Origin: Streptomyces graminofaciens
GTDB lineage: Bacteria; Actinomycetota; Actinomycetes; Streptomycetales; Streptomycetaceae
Length of the DNA: 64,000 nt
Reading direction: 5' to 3'
NCBI RefSeq assembly: GCF_030294945.1
Contig: NZ_AP018448.1
Location: 6,168,001-6,232,000 of the forward strand
Position numbers and translations under genes: made by a program. The notes beneath the pieces are model-generated. The model searched no databases. It saw nothing but the letters and a program-made list of their open reading frames with translations, and was not told where the DNA came from. Shown here one piece after another: positions 24,441-32,864 of the stretch (position 1 is the first letter of the stretch; every line of letters begins with the position of its first letter).

Positions 24441-25768
24441 TTCACGGTCAGCACCGCCGTGTTGTTGCTCTTGTCCGGGTCGAACGTGAACTGCCCGAAC
24501 TCCGGGTGGATGCTGATCTCGCCGGTCGCCCCGGCGGTCACCGTGTCTATCCGGAGCTTGAAGGCGAACGTCCGTTCCGTGTCCTCAAGGACCCAGTACG
24601 GCATGGCGCAGTCGTAGCGCGGGGCGCCCGTGCGGTTCGGGTAGGAGCCGCCGGAGAGGGTGCGCGGCTCGCAGTCCTCGGGGGCGGTGGTGACCGTCGT
24701 GCCCGACGGGACCACGAAGCGGACGTTGGCCACCGGGTCGCCGGAGCCGAGGTTGCCCAGCCAGGCCGGGCCGTTGTTCTTGAACGTGACCGGGGCCGTG
24801 ACCGTCTCGCCCGCCGCCCCCGTGACCGCCGCGCCCCGGGCCGAGAAGTCGGCGGTGTTGTCGGCGCCTATCTGCAGGGCCAGGTAGTTGTCCCCGTCCT
24901 CGATGTCGGCGACGCCGCCGCCCGGCTCGACGCTGATGTCCAGCCGCTCCTTCATCGCGTACCCGGCGAGCGCCACCCGCAGCGGCTCGGGCAGCTCGAA
25001 GGACTCACCGGGTGCCAGCTCCTGGTCGAAGACACAGGTCGCGTTCCTGAACGGCGCGTACTCCGTGCCGCCCGTCGTCGTGTACGTGCACGCGTCGTAC
25101 CTGGTCAGGTACTCCAGCCCGTACGACCCCATGAACCTCACCTTGAAGCCATGGGCCGTCTCGACGCCCTTGTTGGTGAGGGCGAAGGGGATCGTCTGTG
25201 TGCCGCCGGGCCGCGCGTGCTCGATCGGGTCGACGTCGGCGAGCGCGAGGTCGGGGCCGCCGGCGATCCTGAGCGTGCTGTCGAAGCTGTCCGCGGGCGC
25301 GGTGAGCGTGCCCTCCGGGCCGCCGGTCGCCGTCGCCCCGTAGGTGATCCGGCCCTGCGCCCCGGCCTCCGCGCCCTCGGCGGCCCGGACCGTGAGCTGG
25401 ATCTGCTCGTCGTAGTCGGGCCCGATCACCGGCACCTCGGGCACGTCGCACACCGCCGTCGTACCGCTCGGCGCGCAGTTCTCCGGCCAGGTCACGTCCG
25501 CGATCCCGGCCAGCCCGGAGACGTCCACGGTGACCTTGCCGTCGGTCACGGTGAAGTTGTCGTTGTCGTGGTAGAGGCCGATGTCGAGCGTACGGCTCTG
25601 GCCCTGCTCGCCGTCCGCCCCGATCGGCAGGCTCTGCTCGTACGGCACGCCGATCCACAGCTGGTCGGTCTGCGGTTCGTCGGCGGCGAGCGCGGGCGTG
25701 GCGAATCCCGCCGCCAACAGCCCGGCCGCGGCCGCGACCGCCGTGGCGGCGACTGCGAGTCGTCTCAT
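24437..25768 (-). CDS. secreted protein with CARDB/DUF11-like beta-sandwich domains
   Basis: A 443-aa exported protein. A signal peptide (MRRLAVAATAVAAAAGLLAA, cleavage after TPALAA near residue 29) precedes repeated immunoglobulin-like segments with patterns such as VTFKNNGPAWLGNL, FALTNKGVETAHGFKVRF and SNNTAVLTVN, typical of CARDB/DUF11-type adhesive or stalk domains. No sortase signal, C-terminal helix or catalytic motif is present, so it is likely released or wall-associated. GGGGGAAC precedes the ATG. It is divergent from the acyl-CoA synthetase gene and shares the 290-bp region holding two operators, although those lie closer to the synthetase promoter. Confidence 0.75.
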   Translation of the reverse strand: MRRLAVAATAVAAAAGLLAAGFATPALAADEPQTDQLWIGVPYEQSLPIGADGEQGQSRTLDIGLYHDNDNFTVTDGKVTVDVSGLAGIADVTWPENCAPSGTTAVCDVPEVPVIGPDYDEQIQLTVRAAEGAEAGAQGRITYGATATGGPEGTLTAPADSFDSTLRIAGGPDLALADVDPIEHARPGGTQTIPFALTNKGVETAHGFKVRFMGSYGLEYLTRYDACTYTTTGGTEYAPFRNATCVFDQELAPGESFELPEPLRVALAGYAMKERLDISVEPGGGVADIEDGDNYLALQIGADNTADFSARGAAVTGAAGETVTAPVTFKNNGPAWLGNLGSGDPVANVRFVVPSGTTVTTAPEDCEPRTLSGGSYPNRTGAPRYDCAMPYWVLEDTERTFAFKLRIDTVTAGATGEISIHPEFGQFTFDPDKSNNTAVLTVN

Positions 25769-25951
25769 GTGTTCCCCCTGGTTCTTGTCCTGTGGTTCAG
25801 CAGTTCGACGATCAAGGTGGTGCGAAAGTTGTAGCCGTGGCGGGCGTAAACGACTGACCGTCGTCCGGCGCGGGTACACCCCTCGTACCGCCTTAGCGCC
25901 ACCTCGTACCGACCCGTACCGCTCCGTAACTTTGCCCGCACGACCCATTCC

Positions 25952-25964
25952 TGACATTGCGTCA
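25952..25964. promoter_or_regulatory. operator palindrome 4, TGACATTGCGTCA
   Basis: Within CCTGACATTGCGTCAG, about 95 bp before the acyl-CoA synthetase start. Its centre is 31 bp, or three helical turns, from site 5. Confidence 0.7.
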
Positions 25965-25982
25965 GTTCAGTAGTCTGAAATC

Positions 25983-25995
25983 TGACGCTGTGTCA
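25983..25995. promoter_or_regulatory. operator palindrome 5, TGACGCTGTGTCA
   Basis: Within AATCTGACGCTGTGTCAG. It is the second of two sites before the acyl-CoA synthetase operon. Confidence 0.7.
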
Positions 25996-26058
25996 GCTAC
26001 GGATCGCGTAGCCGTGCCTCGTCAGTGAATTGGCTGTCACACAGGAGCGGGCGGACCG

Positions 26059-28311
26059 ATGCTTGGATCAACCCACGGCACCCTCACCACCGACTCCCGC
26101 CGGGCCCGGGCCATCGCCTGCGGCGAGCATCCGGCACAGGTCGTGCACGGCAGGCCCGCTGAGGACGGCGACCTGGACGTCAGCGGGCGCCCGCTGTACG
26201 CCGCCGTCCCCGACCTCGACCGGTTTTTCCGGCCCGAGTCCGTGGCCGTGATCGGCGCCTCGGACACCGACGGGCGGCCGAACACGGGCATCACCCGCCA
26301 GTTGCTCGCCTGGGCCGAACGGGTCGGCGCCCGGCTGCATCCGGTGCACCCCACTCGTCAGTCCGTCTTCGGCATCCCCTGCTCCCCTTCCGTCGCCGAC
26401 CTGCCCGAACAGGTCGACCTGGCCGTACTGCTCGTCTCCGATCCCCTTCCTCTGGTGGGCGAACTGGCCGAGGCCAAGGTGAAGTTCGCCGTCGCCTTCG
26501 CCTCCGGTTTCGCGGAGACGGGGGAGGCGGGCGCGGCCGCGCAGGAGCGGCTCGCCGCCGCCGTGGCCGGCTCCGGCGGGTTGCGGCTGCTCGGCCCGAA
26601 CACCAACCTCAACGCCTTCGAACGCTTCCGCGACGATCTCGACGGACCGGCGATCGCGCTGATCACCCAGTCCGGCCACCAGGGCCGCCCCGTCTTCTCC
26701 CTCCAGGAACTCGGCATCCGCCTCTCCCACTGGGCCCCCACCGGCAACGAGGCCGACCTGGAGACCGCCGACTTCATCTCCTACTTCGCCGAACGCCCCG
26801 AGGTCGGCGCCATCGCCGCCTATGTCGAGGGCCTCAAGGACGGCCGCGCGTTCCTCCTCGCCGCCGACCGGGCCGCCCGGCGCGGCGTCCCCGTCGTCGC
26901 CGTCAAGGTCGGCCGCACCGAGACCGGCGCCCGCACCGCCGCCTCCCACACCGGCAAGCTGACCGGCGCGGACGCGGTGGTCGACGCGGCGATGCGGCAG
27001 TACGGGGTGATCCGCGTCGACGGGCTCGACGAACTCCAGGACACGGCCACCCTGTTGGCGCGCTCACGCCGCCCCCGCACTCCGGCTTCGGCTCAACCGA
27101 GGGCCGAAGGCGTCGTCGTCTATTCGATCTCGGGCGGCACGGGCGCGCACTTCGCCGACCTGGCCACGGAGGCCGGGCTGCCCCTGCCCACGCTCTCGGA
27201 GGCCAAGCAGGCCGAGCTGCACCAGTGGATCCCGGACTATCTGAGCGTGGCCAACCCCGTCGACAACGGGGGCCACCCCGTGGGCGACTGGCGCGGTCCC
27301 CGCATCCTCGACGCGATCCTCGACGACCCGGAGGTCGGGGTGCTGATCTGCCCCATCACCGGGCCCTTCCCGCCGATGAGCGACAAGCTCGCCCAGGACC
27401 TGGTGGACGCGGCGGAGCGGACGGACAAGCTGGTGTGCGTGGTGTGGGGGTCGCCGGTGGGCACCGAGGCCGCGTACCGCGAGACCCTGCTCGGCTCGTC
27501 CCGCGTGGCGACCTTCCGCACCTTCGCCAACTGCATCACGGCCGTGCGCGCCCACCTCGACCACACCCGCTTCACCACCGCCTACCGCTCCCCCTTCGAC
27601 GAGGCACCGCGCACCCCCTCCCCCTCCTTCCGCAAGGCGAAGGCACTGATGCGGCCCGGTCAGCAGCTGAGCGAGCACGCGGCCAAGCAGCTGCTGCGCG
27701 CCTACGGGATACGGGTGCCGCGCGAGCAGTTGGTGACCAGCGCGGCGGCGGCCGTACGCGCGGCGAGCCTCGTCGGCTACCCCGTGGTGATGAAGGCGTC
27801 CGGCGCTCGGATCGCCCACAAGACGGAGCTCGGCCTGGTGAAGGTCGGCCTGACCTCCGCCAGCCAGATCCGCGACGCCTATCGCGAGCTGACCGACATC
27901 GCCCGCTACGAGGACGTCTCCCTCGACGGCGTGCTCGTCTGCCAGATGGTCGAGCGGGGTGTGGAGATGGTCGTGGGCGTCACGCACGACGACCTCTTCG
28001 GCCCGACGGTCACGGTCGGCCTCGGCGGGGTCCTCGTCGAGGTCCTGCGCGACTCCGCCGTGCTTGTGCCGCCCTTCGGCGAGGACCAGGCCCGCGCCAT
28101 GCTCACCGAACTGCGCGGGCGGGCCCTGCTGGACGGGGTCCGCGGGGCTCCCCCGGCCGACGTGGACGCCCTGGTGGAGGTCGTGCTCCGCGTGCAGCGC
28201 ATGGCGCTCGAACTGGGGGACGACATCGCCGAGTTGGACATCAATCCGCTGATGGTGCTGCCGAGGGGGCAGGGGGCCGTGGCCCTGGACGCGCTGGCGA
28301 TATGCCGCTGA
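26059..28311 (+). CDS. ADP-forming acyl-CoA synthetase (acetate-CoA ligase family, fused alpha/beta)
   Basis: A 750-aa enzyme of the NDP-forming acyl-CoA synthetase superfamily, which couples ATP hydrolysis to ADP with acyl-CoA formation. In order it has a CoA-binding domain (about 55-150, SVAVIGASDTDGRPN), succinyl-CoA-synthetase-like domains (about 185-480, with ALITQSGHQGRPVFSLQEL and SHTGKLTGADAVVDAA) and a C-terminal ATP-grasp domain (about 530-750, YPVVMKASGARIAHKTELGLV, ELDINPLMVLP). Its range in other bacteria includes acetate, aryl and branched acids, so here it is probably the first activation step for a carboxylic acid. Two operators lie upstream. AGGAG is 12 bases before the ATG. 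The enoyl-CoA hydratase gene follows on the same transcript. Confidence 0.9.
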   Translation: MLGSTHGTLTTDSRRARAIACGEHPAQVVHGRPAEDGDLDVSGRPLYAAVPDLDRFFRPESVAVIGASDTDGRPNTGITRQLLAWAERVGARLHPVHPTRQSVFGIPCSPSVADLPEQVDLAVLLVSDPLPLVGELAEAKVKFAVAFASGFAETGEAGAAAQERLAAAVAGSGGLRLLGPNTNLNAFERFRDDLDGPAIALITQSGHQGRPVFSLQELGIRLSHWAPTGNEADLETADFISYFAERPEVGAIAAYVEGLKDGRAFLLAADRAARRGVPVVAVKVGRTETGARTAASHTGKLTGADAVVDAAMRQYGVIRVDGLDELQDTATLLARSRRPRTPASAQPRAEGVVVYSISGGTGAHFADLATEAGLPLPTLSEAKQAELHQWIPDYLSVANPVDNGGHPVGDWRGPRILDAILDDPEVGVLICPITGPFPPMSDKLAQDLVDAAERTDKLVCVVWGSPVGTEAAYRETLLGSSRVATFRTFANCITAVRAHLDHTRFTTAYRSPFDEAPRTPSPSFRKAKALMRPGQQLSEHAAKQLLRAYGIRVPREQLVTSAAAAVRAASLVGYPVVMKASGARIAHKTELGLVKVGLTSASQIRDAYRELTDIARYEDVSLDGVLVCQMVERGVEMVVGVTHDDLFGPTVTVGLGGVLVEVLRDSAVLVPPFGEDQARAMLTELRGRALLDGVRGAPPADVDALVEVVLRVQRMALELGDDIAELDINPLMVLPRGQGAVALDALAICR

Positions 28312-28369
28312 GGGCACCCACCAGCGCCGTAGGACTTCCCTCACTCCCCGTAAGAAAAGGGCAACCAAC

Positions 28370-29197
28370 ATGTCCGACTCCCCCCTTGAACCTCCCGAAA
28401 AATCCCGTGACTCATTGATACTGCACGCCACTGACAACGCGATCTCGTGGATCACCCTCAACCGGCCGGAGGCGATGAACGCCATCACCACTGACCAGCG
28501 AGAACGTCTGATTCACCTGCTTTCCGAAGCCTCCGCAGACCCCGCCGTGCGCGCGGTCGTGATCACCGCGACGGGCCGCGGCTTCTGCGCGGGCGCGGAC
28601 CTTCGCGGGGCGTCGGCAGCCGTCGGCGAACGGATCCCCGGCGACGTGTCGCGCGTCATCCGCCTCGGCGCCCAGCGCCTGATCGCGGCCGTACTGGACT
28701 GCGAGAAACCGGTGATCGCGGCGGTGAACGGCACCGCGGCCGGCATCGGCGCGCACCTCGCCTTCGCCTGCGACCTGGTCCTCGCGACCGAACAGGCCCG
28801 CTTCATCGAGGTGTTCGTACGTCGCGGCCTCGTCCCCGACGGCGGCGGCGCCTATCTCCTGCCCCGCCTGATCGGCCCCCAGCGGGCGAAGGAACTGATG
28901 TTCTTCGGCGACGCGCTCACGGCCCCCGACGCGGAACGGCTCGGCCTGGTCAACCGCGTGCTCCCCGCCGAGGACCTGGAGAAGACCGCCCGCGCATGGG
29001 CCGAACGCCTCGCCGCGGGCCCCACCCGCACCCTCGCCCTCACCAAACAGCTCGTGAACGCCTCCCTCGACACCGACCGCACCACCGCCTTCACCGCCGA
29101 GGCCGCCGCCCAGGAGATCAACATGACGACGGCGGACGCGCGGGAGGGCGTGGCGAGCTTCGCGGAGCGGCGCACACCGAGGTTCGAGGGCCGTTAG
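28370..29197 (+). CDS. enoyl-CoA hydratase/isomerase
   Basis: A 275-aa crotonase-fold protein that would hydrate a 2-enoyl-CoA produced by the acyl-CoA dehydrogenases. Landmarks: ISWITLNRPEAMNAI at the start, the oxyanion-hole segment GRGFCAGADLRG, KPVIAAVNGTAAGIGAHLAFACDL, and the loop GLVPDGGGAYLLPRLIG. The second catalytic Glu of bona fide hydratases appears replaced by Asp in LVPDGGG, as in many divergent paralogues, so an isomerase or other crotonase reaction is possible. It starts 58 bp after the synthetase gene with AAAAGGG before the ATG, and no operator lies in that gap. Confidence 0.88.
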   Translation: MSDSPLEPPEKSRDSLILHATDNAISWITLNRPEAMNAITTDQRERLIHLLSEASADPAVRAVVITATGRGFCAGADLRGASAAVGERIPGDVSRVIRLGAQRLIAAVLDCEKPVIAAVNGTAAGIGAHLAFACDLVLATEQARFIEVFVRRGLVPDGGGAYLLPRLIGPQRAKELMFFGDALTAPDAERLGLVNRVLPAEDLEKTARAWAERLAAGPTRTLALTKQLVNASLDTDRTTAFTAEAAAQEINMTTADAREGVASFAERRTPRFEGR

Positions 29198-29259
29198 GGC
29201 CTGTCACGAACAGAACACGACGATCCCCAGGTGACCGGGCCCGCGCGGCCCTTCACTTC

Positions 29260-29272
29260 TGATGCACCGTCA
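29260..29272. promoter_or_regulatory. operator palindrome 6, TGATGCACCGTCA
   Basis: Within TTCTGATGCACCGTCAG, 18 bp upstream of the flavin reductase start. Confidence 0.8.
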
Positions 29273-29290
29273 GGTTCACTGGGTGATGTG

Positions 29291-29911
29291 ATGGGACACG
29301 CGGGAATGGCAGCGGCGGCCGTCCGTTTTCTGAGGTCGGCCGGTACGGGTACGGCGCCGGTGGATGCCTTGCCGCGCCCCGAGTTGCGCTGTGTACGCGA
29401 AGACGAACGCGCCCCCGTCGCCCCGGCCGAGTTCCGCCGCGTCCTGGGCGACTTCGCGACGGGCGTGACCGTGATCACCGCCCCGGCGGCCGAGGACGAC
29501 GGCGAGAACGGAACCGGCGCGACGGGCCCCGCCGGCTTCGCCTGCCAGTCCTTCTCCTCCCTCTCCCTCGACCCGCCCCTCGTCGTGTTCATGGTCGGCC
29601 GTACGTCGACGACCTGGCCGCGCATCGCCCGGGCGGGCGTGTTCTGCGTGAACGTGCTGAGCGCCGACCAGGCCGAGCTGTGCCGGGGCTTCGCGGTGAG
29701 CGGGGCGGACAAGTTCGGCGGCGTCGCCTACGACGCGACACCCGTCTCCGGTTCCCCCCGCCTCGCGGGCACCCTGGCCTGGATCGACTGCACGATCCAG
29801 GCGGTGCACACGGGCGGCGACCACCTCATCGTGGTCGGCCGGGTGAACGCGCTGGGCAGCGAGAACCCCGACGGCTCGCCCCTGCTGTTCCACAGAGGCC
29901 GACTCGGCTGA
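29291..29911 (+). CDS. flavin reductase (HpaC/HsaB-like FMN-binding split barrel)
   Basis: A 206-aa flavin reductase of the type that supplies reduced FMN or FAD to a two-component monooxygenase. The domain (about residues 45-205) shows EFRRVLGDFATGVTVITA, FACQSFSSLSLDPPLVVFMV, FCVNVLSADQAELCRGFA and the C-terminal HLIVVGRVNAL, all diagnostic. About 40 extra N-terminal residues are unique. It carries its own operator, so it belongs to the candidate regulon, yet no large-subunit flavin monooxygenase partner (HpaB/HsaA type) is encoded in the window. The partner may be elsewhere, or reduced flavin may serve the acyl-CoA dehydrogenases or the FAD monooxygenase. Confidence 0.88.
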   Translation: MGHAGMAAAAVRFLRSAGTGTAPVDALPRPELRCVREDERAPVAPAEFRRVLGDFATGVTVITAPAAEDDGENGTGATGPAGFACQSFSSLSLDPPLVVFMVGRTSTTWPRIARAGVFCVNVLSADQAELCRGFAVSGADKFGGVAYDATPVSGSPRLAGTLAWIDCTIQAVHTGGDHLIVVGRVNALGSENPDGSPLLFHRGRLG

Positions 29912-30014
29912 GCCCCCGCAACGGCACGCCGCCTCTCCTCCACCACGCGCCCGCAACGGCACGCCGCCGCTCCTCCTCCGAGCCCCCACAACAGCACGCC
30001 GCCGCTCCTCCTCG
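29911..30014. repeat. 33-37 bp direct repeat, three copies
   Basis: Units start at 29911, 29948 and 29981 and share CCCGCAACGGCACGCCGCC-like cores followed by CTCCTCC. They lie just after the flavin reductase stop, in a gap of about 290 bp that holds no other supported feature. Confidence 0.8.
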
Positions 30015-30202
30015 CGGCAACCCTCTGGGGCGACTCCACAACGGGCCGGCCGAATCGACAGCAGCGCGGCAGCGCAGCAGCCCGCGATCGAGGAGCTACT
30101 GCGCTCTCGGGAGCCCTTCGCGGAGGACCTCTTCGACACGCTGCTGGACGAGCTGCTTTCCGACAGCCACCGAGCCCCCACCAGAGCCATGAGAAACGAC
30201 GA

Positions 30203-31582
30203 CTAGTGCCCCGCTGCCGCCGGCCGCACCCCCCTGACACGTGGCCGCCGGATCACCAGTGCCATCAGTGTCGCCACCGCGCACAGTGCCCCGGAGGCGT
30301 ACCAGACGACGTCGTACGAGCCGAACGTGTCGCGGGCGGCGCCGGCGAGGAAGGCCACGAGGGCGGCGCCCAGCTGGTGCGAGGCGAGGACCCAGCCGAA
30401 GACGATGGCGCTGTCGTCGCCGTAGTGCGCACGGCACAGGGCCATGGTCGGCGGGACCGTGGCGACCCAGTCGAGGCCGTAGAAGACGATGAAGAAGACC
30501 ATCGGGAGGTGCACCGAGGGGGCGAGCAGGATGGGGAGGAAGAGCAGCGAGATGCCTCTGAACGCGTAGTACACCGCCAGCAGTCGGCGTGGCTCGAAAC
30601 GGTCGGTGACCCAGCCGGAGGCGATCGTGCCGAGGACGTCGAAGACGCCGATGACCGCGAGGAGCGAGGCGGCGGCCGTGATGGGCATGCCGTGGTCGTG
30701 GGCGGCGGGCACGAAGTGGGTCTGGACGAGGCCGTTCGTGGAGGCGCCGCAGATCGCGAAGGTGCCGGCCAGCAGCCAGAAGGGGCCCGTGCGCACCGCC
30801 GAGAACAGCACCTTCAGCGCACGGCGGGCCGCCCCCGTCACCGGCGCCGGCTTCGGCACGAACTCCTTCGCCCCGTACGGCTTCAGGCCCACATCCGCCG
30901 GGTGGTCGCGCAGCAGCAACCAGACGAAGGGGACGACGGTCAGGGCCGCGAGGGCGACCGTGACGGCGGCCGGGCGCCAGCGGTACTCGTCGACCAGCCA
31001 GGACAGCAACGGCAGGAAGATCAGCTGCCCGGACGCCGAGGCGGCGGTCAGGATGCCCGACACCAGGCCGCGCCGCTCGGTGAACCAGCGGTTGGTGACC
31101 GTCGCCGCGAAGGCCAGCGCCATCGAACCGGAGCCGAGGCCCACCAACAGGCCCCAGCAGAGCATCAACTGCCAGGCCGCGGTCATCCACACCGTCGTAC
31201 CCGAGCCGAGCGCGATCACCACCAGGGCGAACGCGACCACGCGCCGGATGCCGAAGCGGTCCATGAGCGCGGCGGCGAAGGGTGCCGTCAGGCCGTACAG
31301 CGCGAGGTTGATCGAGACCGCCGCGGAGATCGTGCCGCGCGACCAGTCGAACTCCTGGTGCAGCGGGTCGATGAGCAGCCCCGGCAACGACCGGAAGGCC
31401 GCCGCGCCGGTGATCGTCACGAAGGTGACAGCGGCGACGAACCAGGCCCGGTGGACCCCGGAAAGAGACCGGGATGCGCGGTGGTCCGTGGGCTCCTGAG
31501 CGGTCGACTCCTGAGCGGTTGGCTCCTGAGCGGTCGACTCCTGATCCGTGGGCCCGGTGTGCGATGCGGCTGCCTGCTTCAT
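30203..31582 (-). CDS. MFS transporter
   Basis: A 459-aa major facilitator with about 12 predicted helices. After a polar N-terminus of about 40 residues made of STAQEPTAQE repeats it shows GLTAPFAAALMDRFGIRRVV (the loop 2-3 Asp-Arg motif), a long central loop (about 225-250) and ASGWVTDRFEPRRLLAVYY (the equivalent motif in the second half). It resembles the oxalate/formate-antiporter-like and monocarboxylate groups, so uptake of a carboxylic acid substrate for the surrounding pathway is plausible. It is divergent from the GlxA-type regulator gene with only 70 bp between them, and no copy of the operator is found there. Confidence 0.85.
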   Translation of the reverse strand: MKQAAASHTGPTDQESTAQEPTAQESTAQEPTDHRASRSLSGVHRAWFVAAVTFVTITGAAAFRSLPGLLIDPLHQEFDWSRGTISAAVSINLALYGLTAPFAAALMDRFGIRRVVAFALVVIALGSGTTVWMTAAWQLMLCWGLLVGLGSGSMALAFAATVTNRWFTERRGLVSGILTAASASGQLIFLPLLSWLVDEYRWRPAAVTVALAALTVVPFVWLLLRDHPADVGLKPYGAKEFVPKPAPVTGAARRALKVLFSAVRTGPFWLLAGTFAICGASTNGLVQTHFVPAAHDHGMPITAAASLLAVIGVFDVLGTIASGWVTDRFEPRRLLAVYYAFRGISLLFLPILLAPSVHLPMVFFIVFYGLDWVATVPPTMALCRAHYGDDSAIVFGWVLASHQLGAALVAFLAGAARDTFGSYDVVWYASGALCAVATLMALVIRRPRVRGVRPAAAGH

Positions 31583-31652
31583 GCCATCAGCTTCAAGCCA
31601 TCACCACCGACGCGCGAGTGGCCGAAAAGACAGCCTTCGCTAGGATCGGGCC

Positions 31653-32864
31653 CTGCCCACGGATGCCGCGGCCCGGCAGGCCGCCCCCTCCGCCCGCCAC
31701 CGCGTCGTCGTCCTCGCCCTCGACGGCCTGCTCCCCTTCGAGCTGGGCATCCCGCAGCGCATCTTCGGCAAGGCCCGGGACACGGGGGGACAGCCGCTGT
31801 ACGACATCGTCACCTGCTCGATCCGGCCGCCGGGCCCGGTGGAGACGGACGCCGACTTCGCGATCCTCGTCCCGAACGGCCCGGAGGCCCTCGCCACCGC
31901 CGACACGGTCGTCGTCCCGGCCTCGTACGAGCTGGGACCCGTGTACGAGGAGGGGGTCCTCACCCCGGAACTGACCGCCGCCCTCGCCCACATCCGCCCC
32001 GGCACCCGCCTCGTCTCCATCTGCACCGGCGGCTACCTCCTGGCCGCCGCCGGCTATCTGGACGGCCGCCCGGCGACCACGCACTGGTACCACGCCGAGC
32101 ACTTCCAACGCCTCTTCCCCAAGATCAAGGTCAACGCGGACGTCCTCTTCGTCGACGACGGGGACGTCCTGACCTCCGCCGGCGTGGCGTCCGGGATCGA
32201 CCTGTGCCTGCATCTCGTACGGCGCGACCACGGCACGGCGGTCGCCAACGACGTGGCCCGGCGCACGGTCGTACCGCCGCACCGTGACGGGGGCCAGGCC
32301 CAGTACATCCAGCGTCCCCTTCCCGAGCCGCAGACAGCGACCACCACCGCCGCGCGCGCCTGGGCGCTGGGCCGCCTGCACGAACCGATCCAGCTCCGCG
32401 ACATGGCCGAGCAGGAGTCCATGTCGGTGCGCACCTTCACCCGCCGCTTCCGCGAGGAGGCCGGCATCAGCCCCGGCCAGTGGCTCACCCGGCAACGCGT
32501 CGAACGTGCCCGTCACCTCCTGGAGTCCACCGACCTCTCCATGGACCAGATCGCCCACGACGCGGGCTTCGGCACGGCCCAGTCGATGCGACAGCACCTA
32601 CAGGCAGCGCTCGGAGTCACACCGACCAGCTATCGGCGCACCTTCCGGGCCGGGGCCGCGGCCGGCACCGAGGTCGACAGCCGCCCCGATCTCACCGGCG
32701 GCACCGAAGTCGCCAGCCGTACCCAGACCACCGGCGGCACCGGGATCGACAGCAGTACCGAGACCACCGGCGGCACCAGGATCCATAGCCGTTCCGGGAT
32801 CGACAGCCGTACCCAGATCGTCGGCGGTGCCGAGACCAACGCACAGCCCCACACCCGCCCTTGA
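31653..32864 (+). CDS. GlxA-type regulator: DJ-1/PfpI domain plus AraC helix-turn-helix, probable CTG start
   Basis: A 403-aa regulator. The N-terminal class I glutamine-amidotransferase-like domain (about 15-190: VVVLALDGLLPFELGIPQRI, SICTGGYLLAAAGYLDGRPA with the nucleophile-elbow Cys) is followed by an AraC DNA-binding domain (about 225-330: MSVRTFTRRFREEAGISPGQ, IAHDAGFGTAQSMRQHLQ). The last 65 residues are a repetitive tail encoded by 36-bp repeats. An in-frame TAG lies at 31641, and no ATG, GTG or TTG occurs before the conserved start of the domain, so CTG 31653 is the likely start. A -10-like TAGGAT sits 6 bases upstream, consistent with leaderless mRNA. It may control the divergent MFS gene. 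Confidence 0.82.
   Translation: MPTDAAARQAAPSARHRVVVLALDGLLPFELGIPQRIFGKARDTGGQPLYDIVTCSIRPPGPVETDADFAILVPNGPEALATADTVVVPASYELGPVYEEGVLTPELTAALAHIRPGTRLVSICTGGYLLAAAGYLDGRPATTHWYHAEHFQRLFPKIKVNADVLFVDDGDVLTSAGVASGIDLCLHLVRRDHGTAVANDVARRTVVPPHRDGGQAQYIQRPLPEPQTATTTAARAWALGRLHEPIQLRDMAEQESMSVRTFTRRFREEAGISPGQWLTRQRVERARHLLESTDLSMDQIAHDAGFGTAQSMRQHLQAALGVTPTSYRRTFRAGAAAGTEVDSRPDLTGGTEVASRTQTTGGTGIDSSTETTGGTRIHSRSGIDSRTQIVGGAETNAQPHTRP

Noticed and set aside
24326..25834. Long plus-strand open frame of about 500 codons opposite the secreted-protein gene
   Set aside because: It is Arg/Gly-rich without any domain and lies antisense to a gene with clear signal peptide and domains; it is a typical high-GC antisense shadow.
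30067..30205. Open acidic frame ending with EDLFDTLLDELLSDSHRAP just after the flavin reductase repeats
   Set aside because: It reads like protein but has no start codon or upstream domain. It could be a gene remnant, but evidence is too thin.
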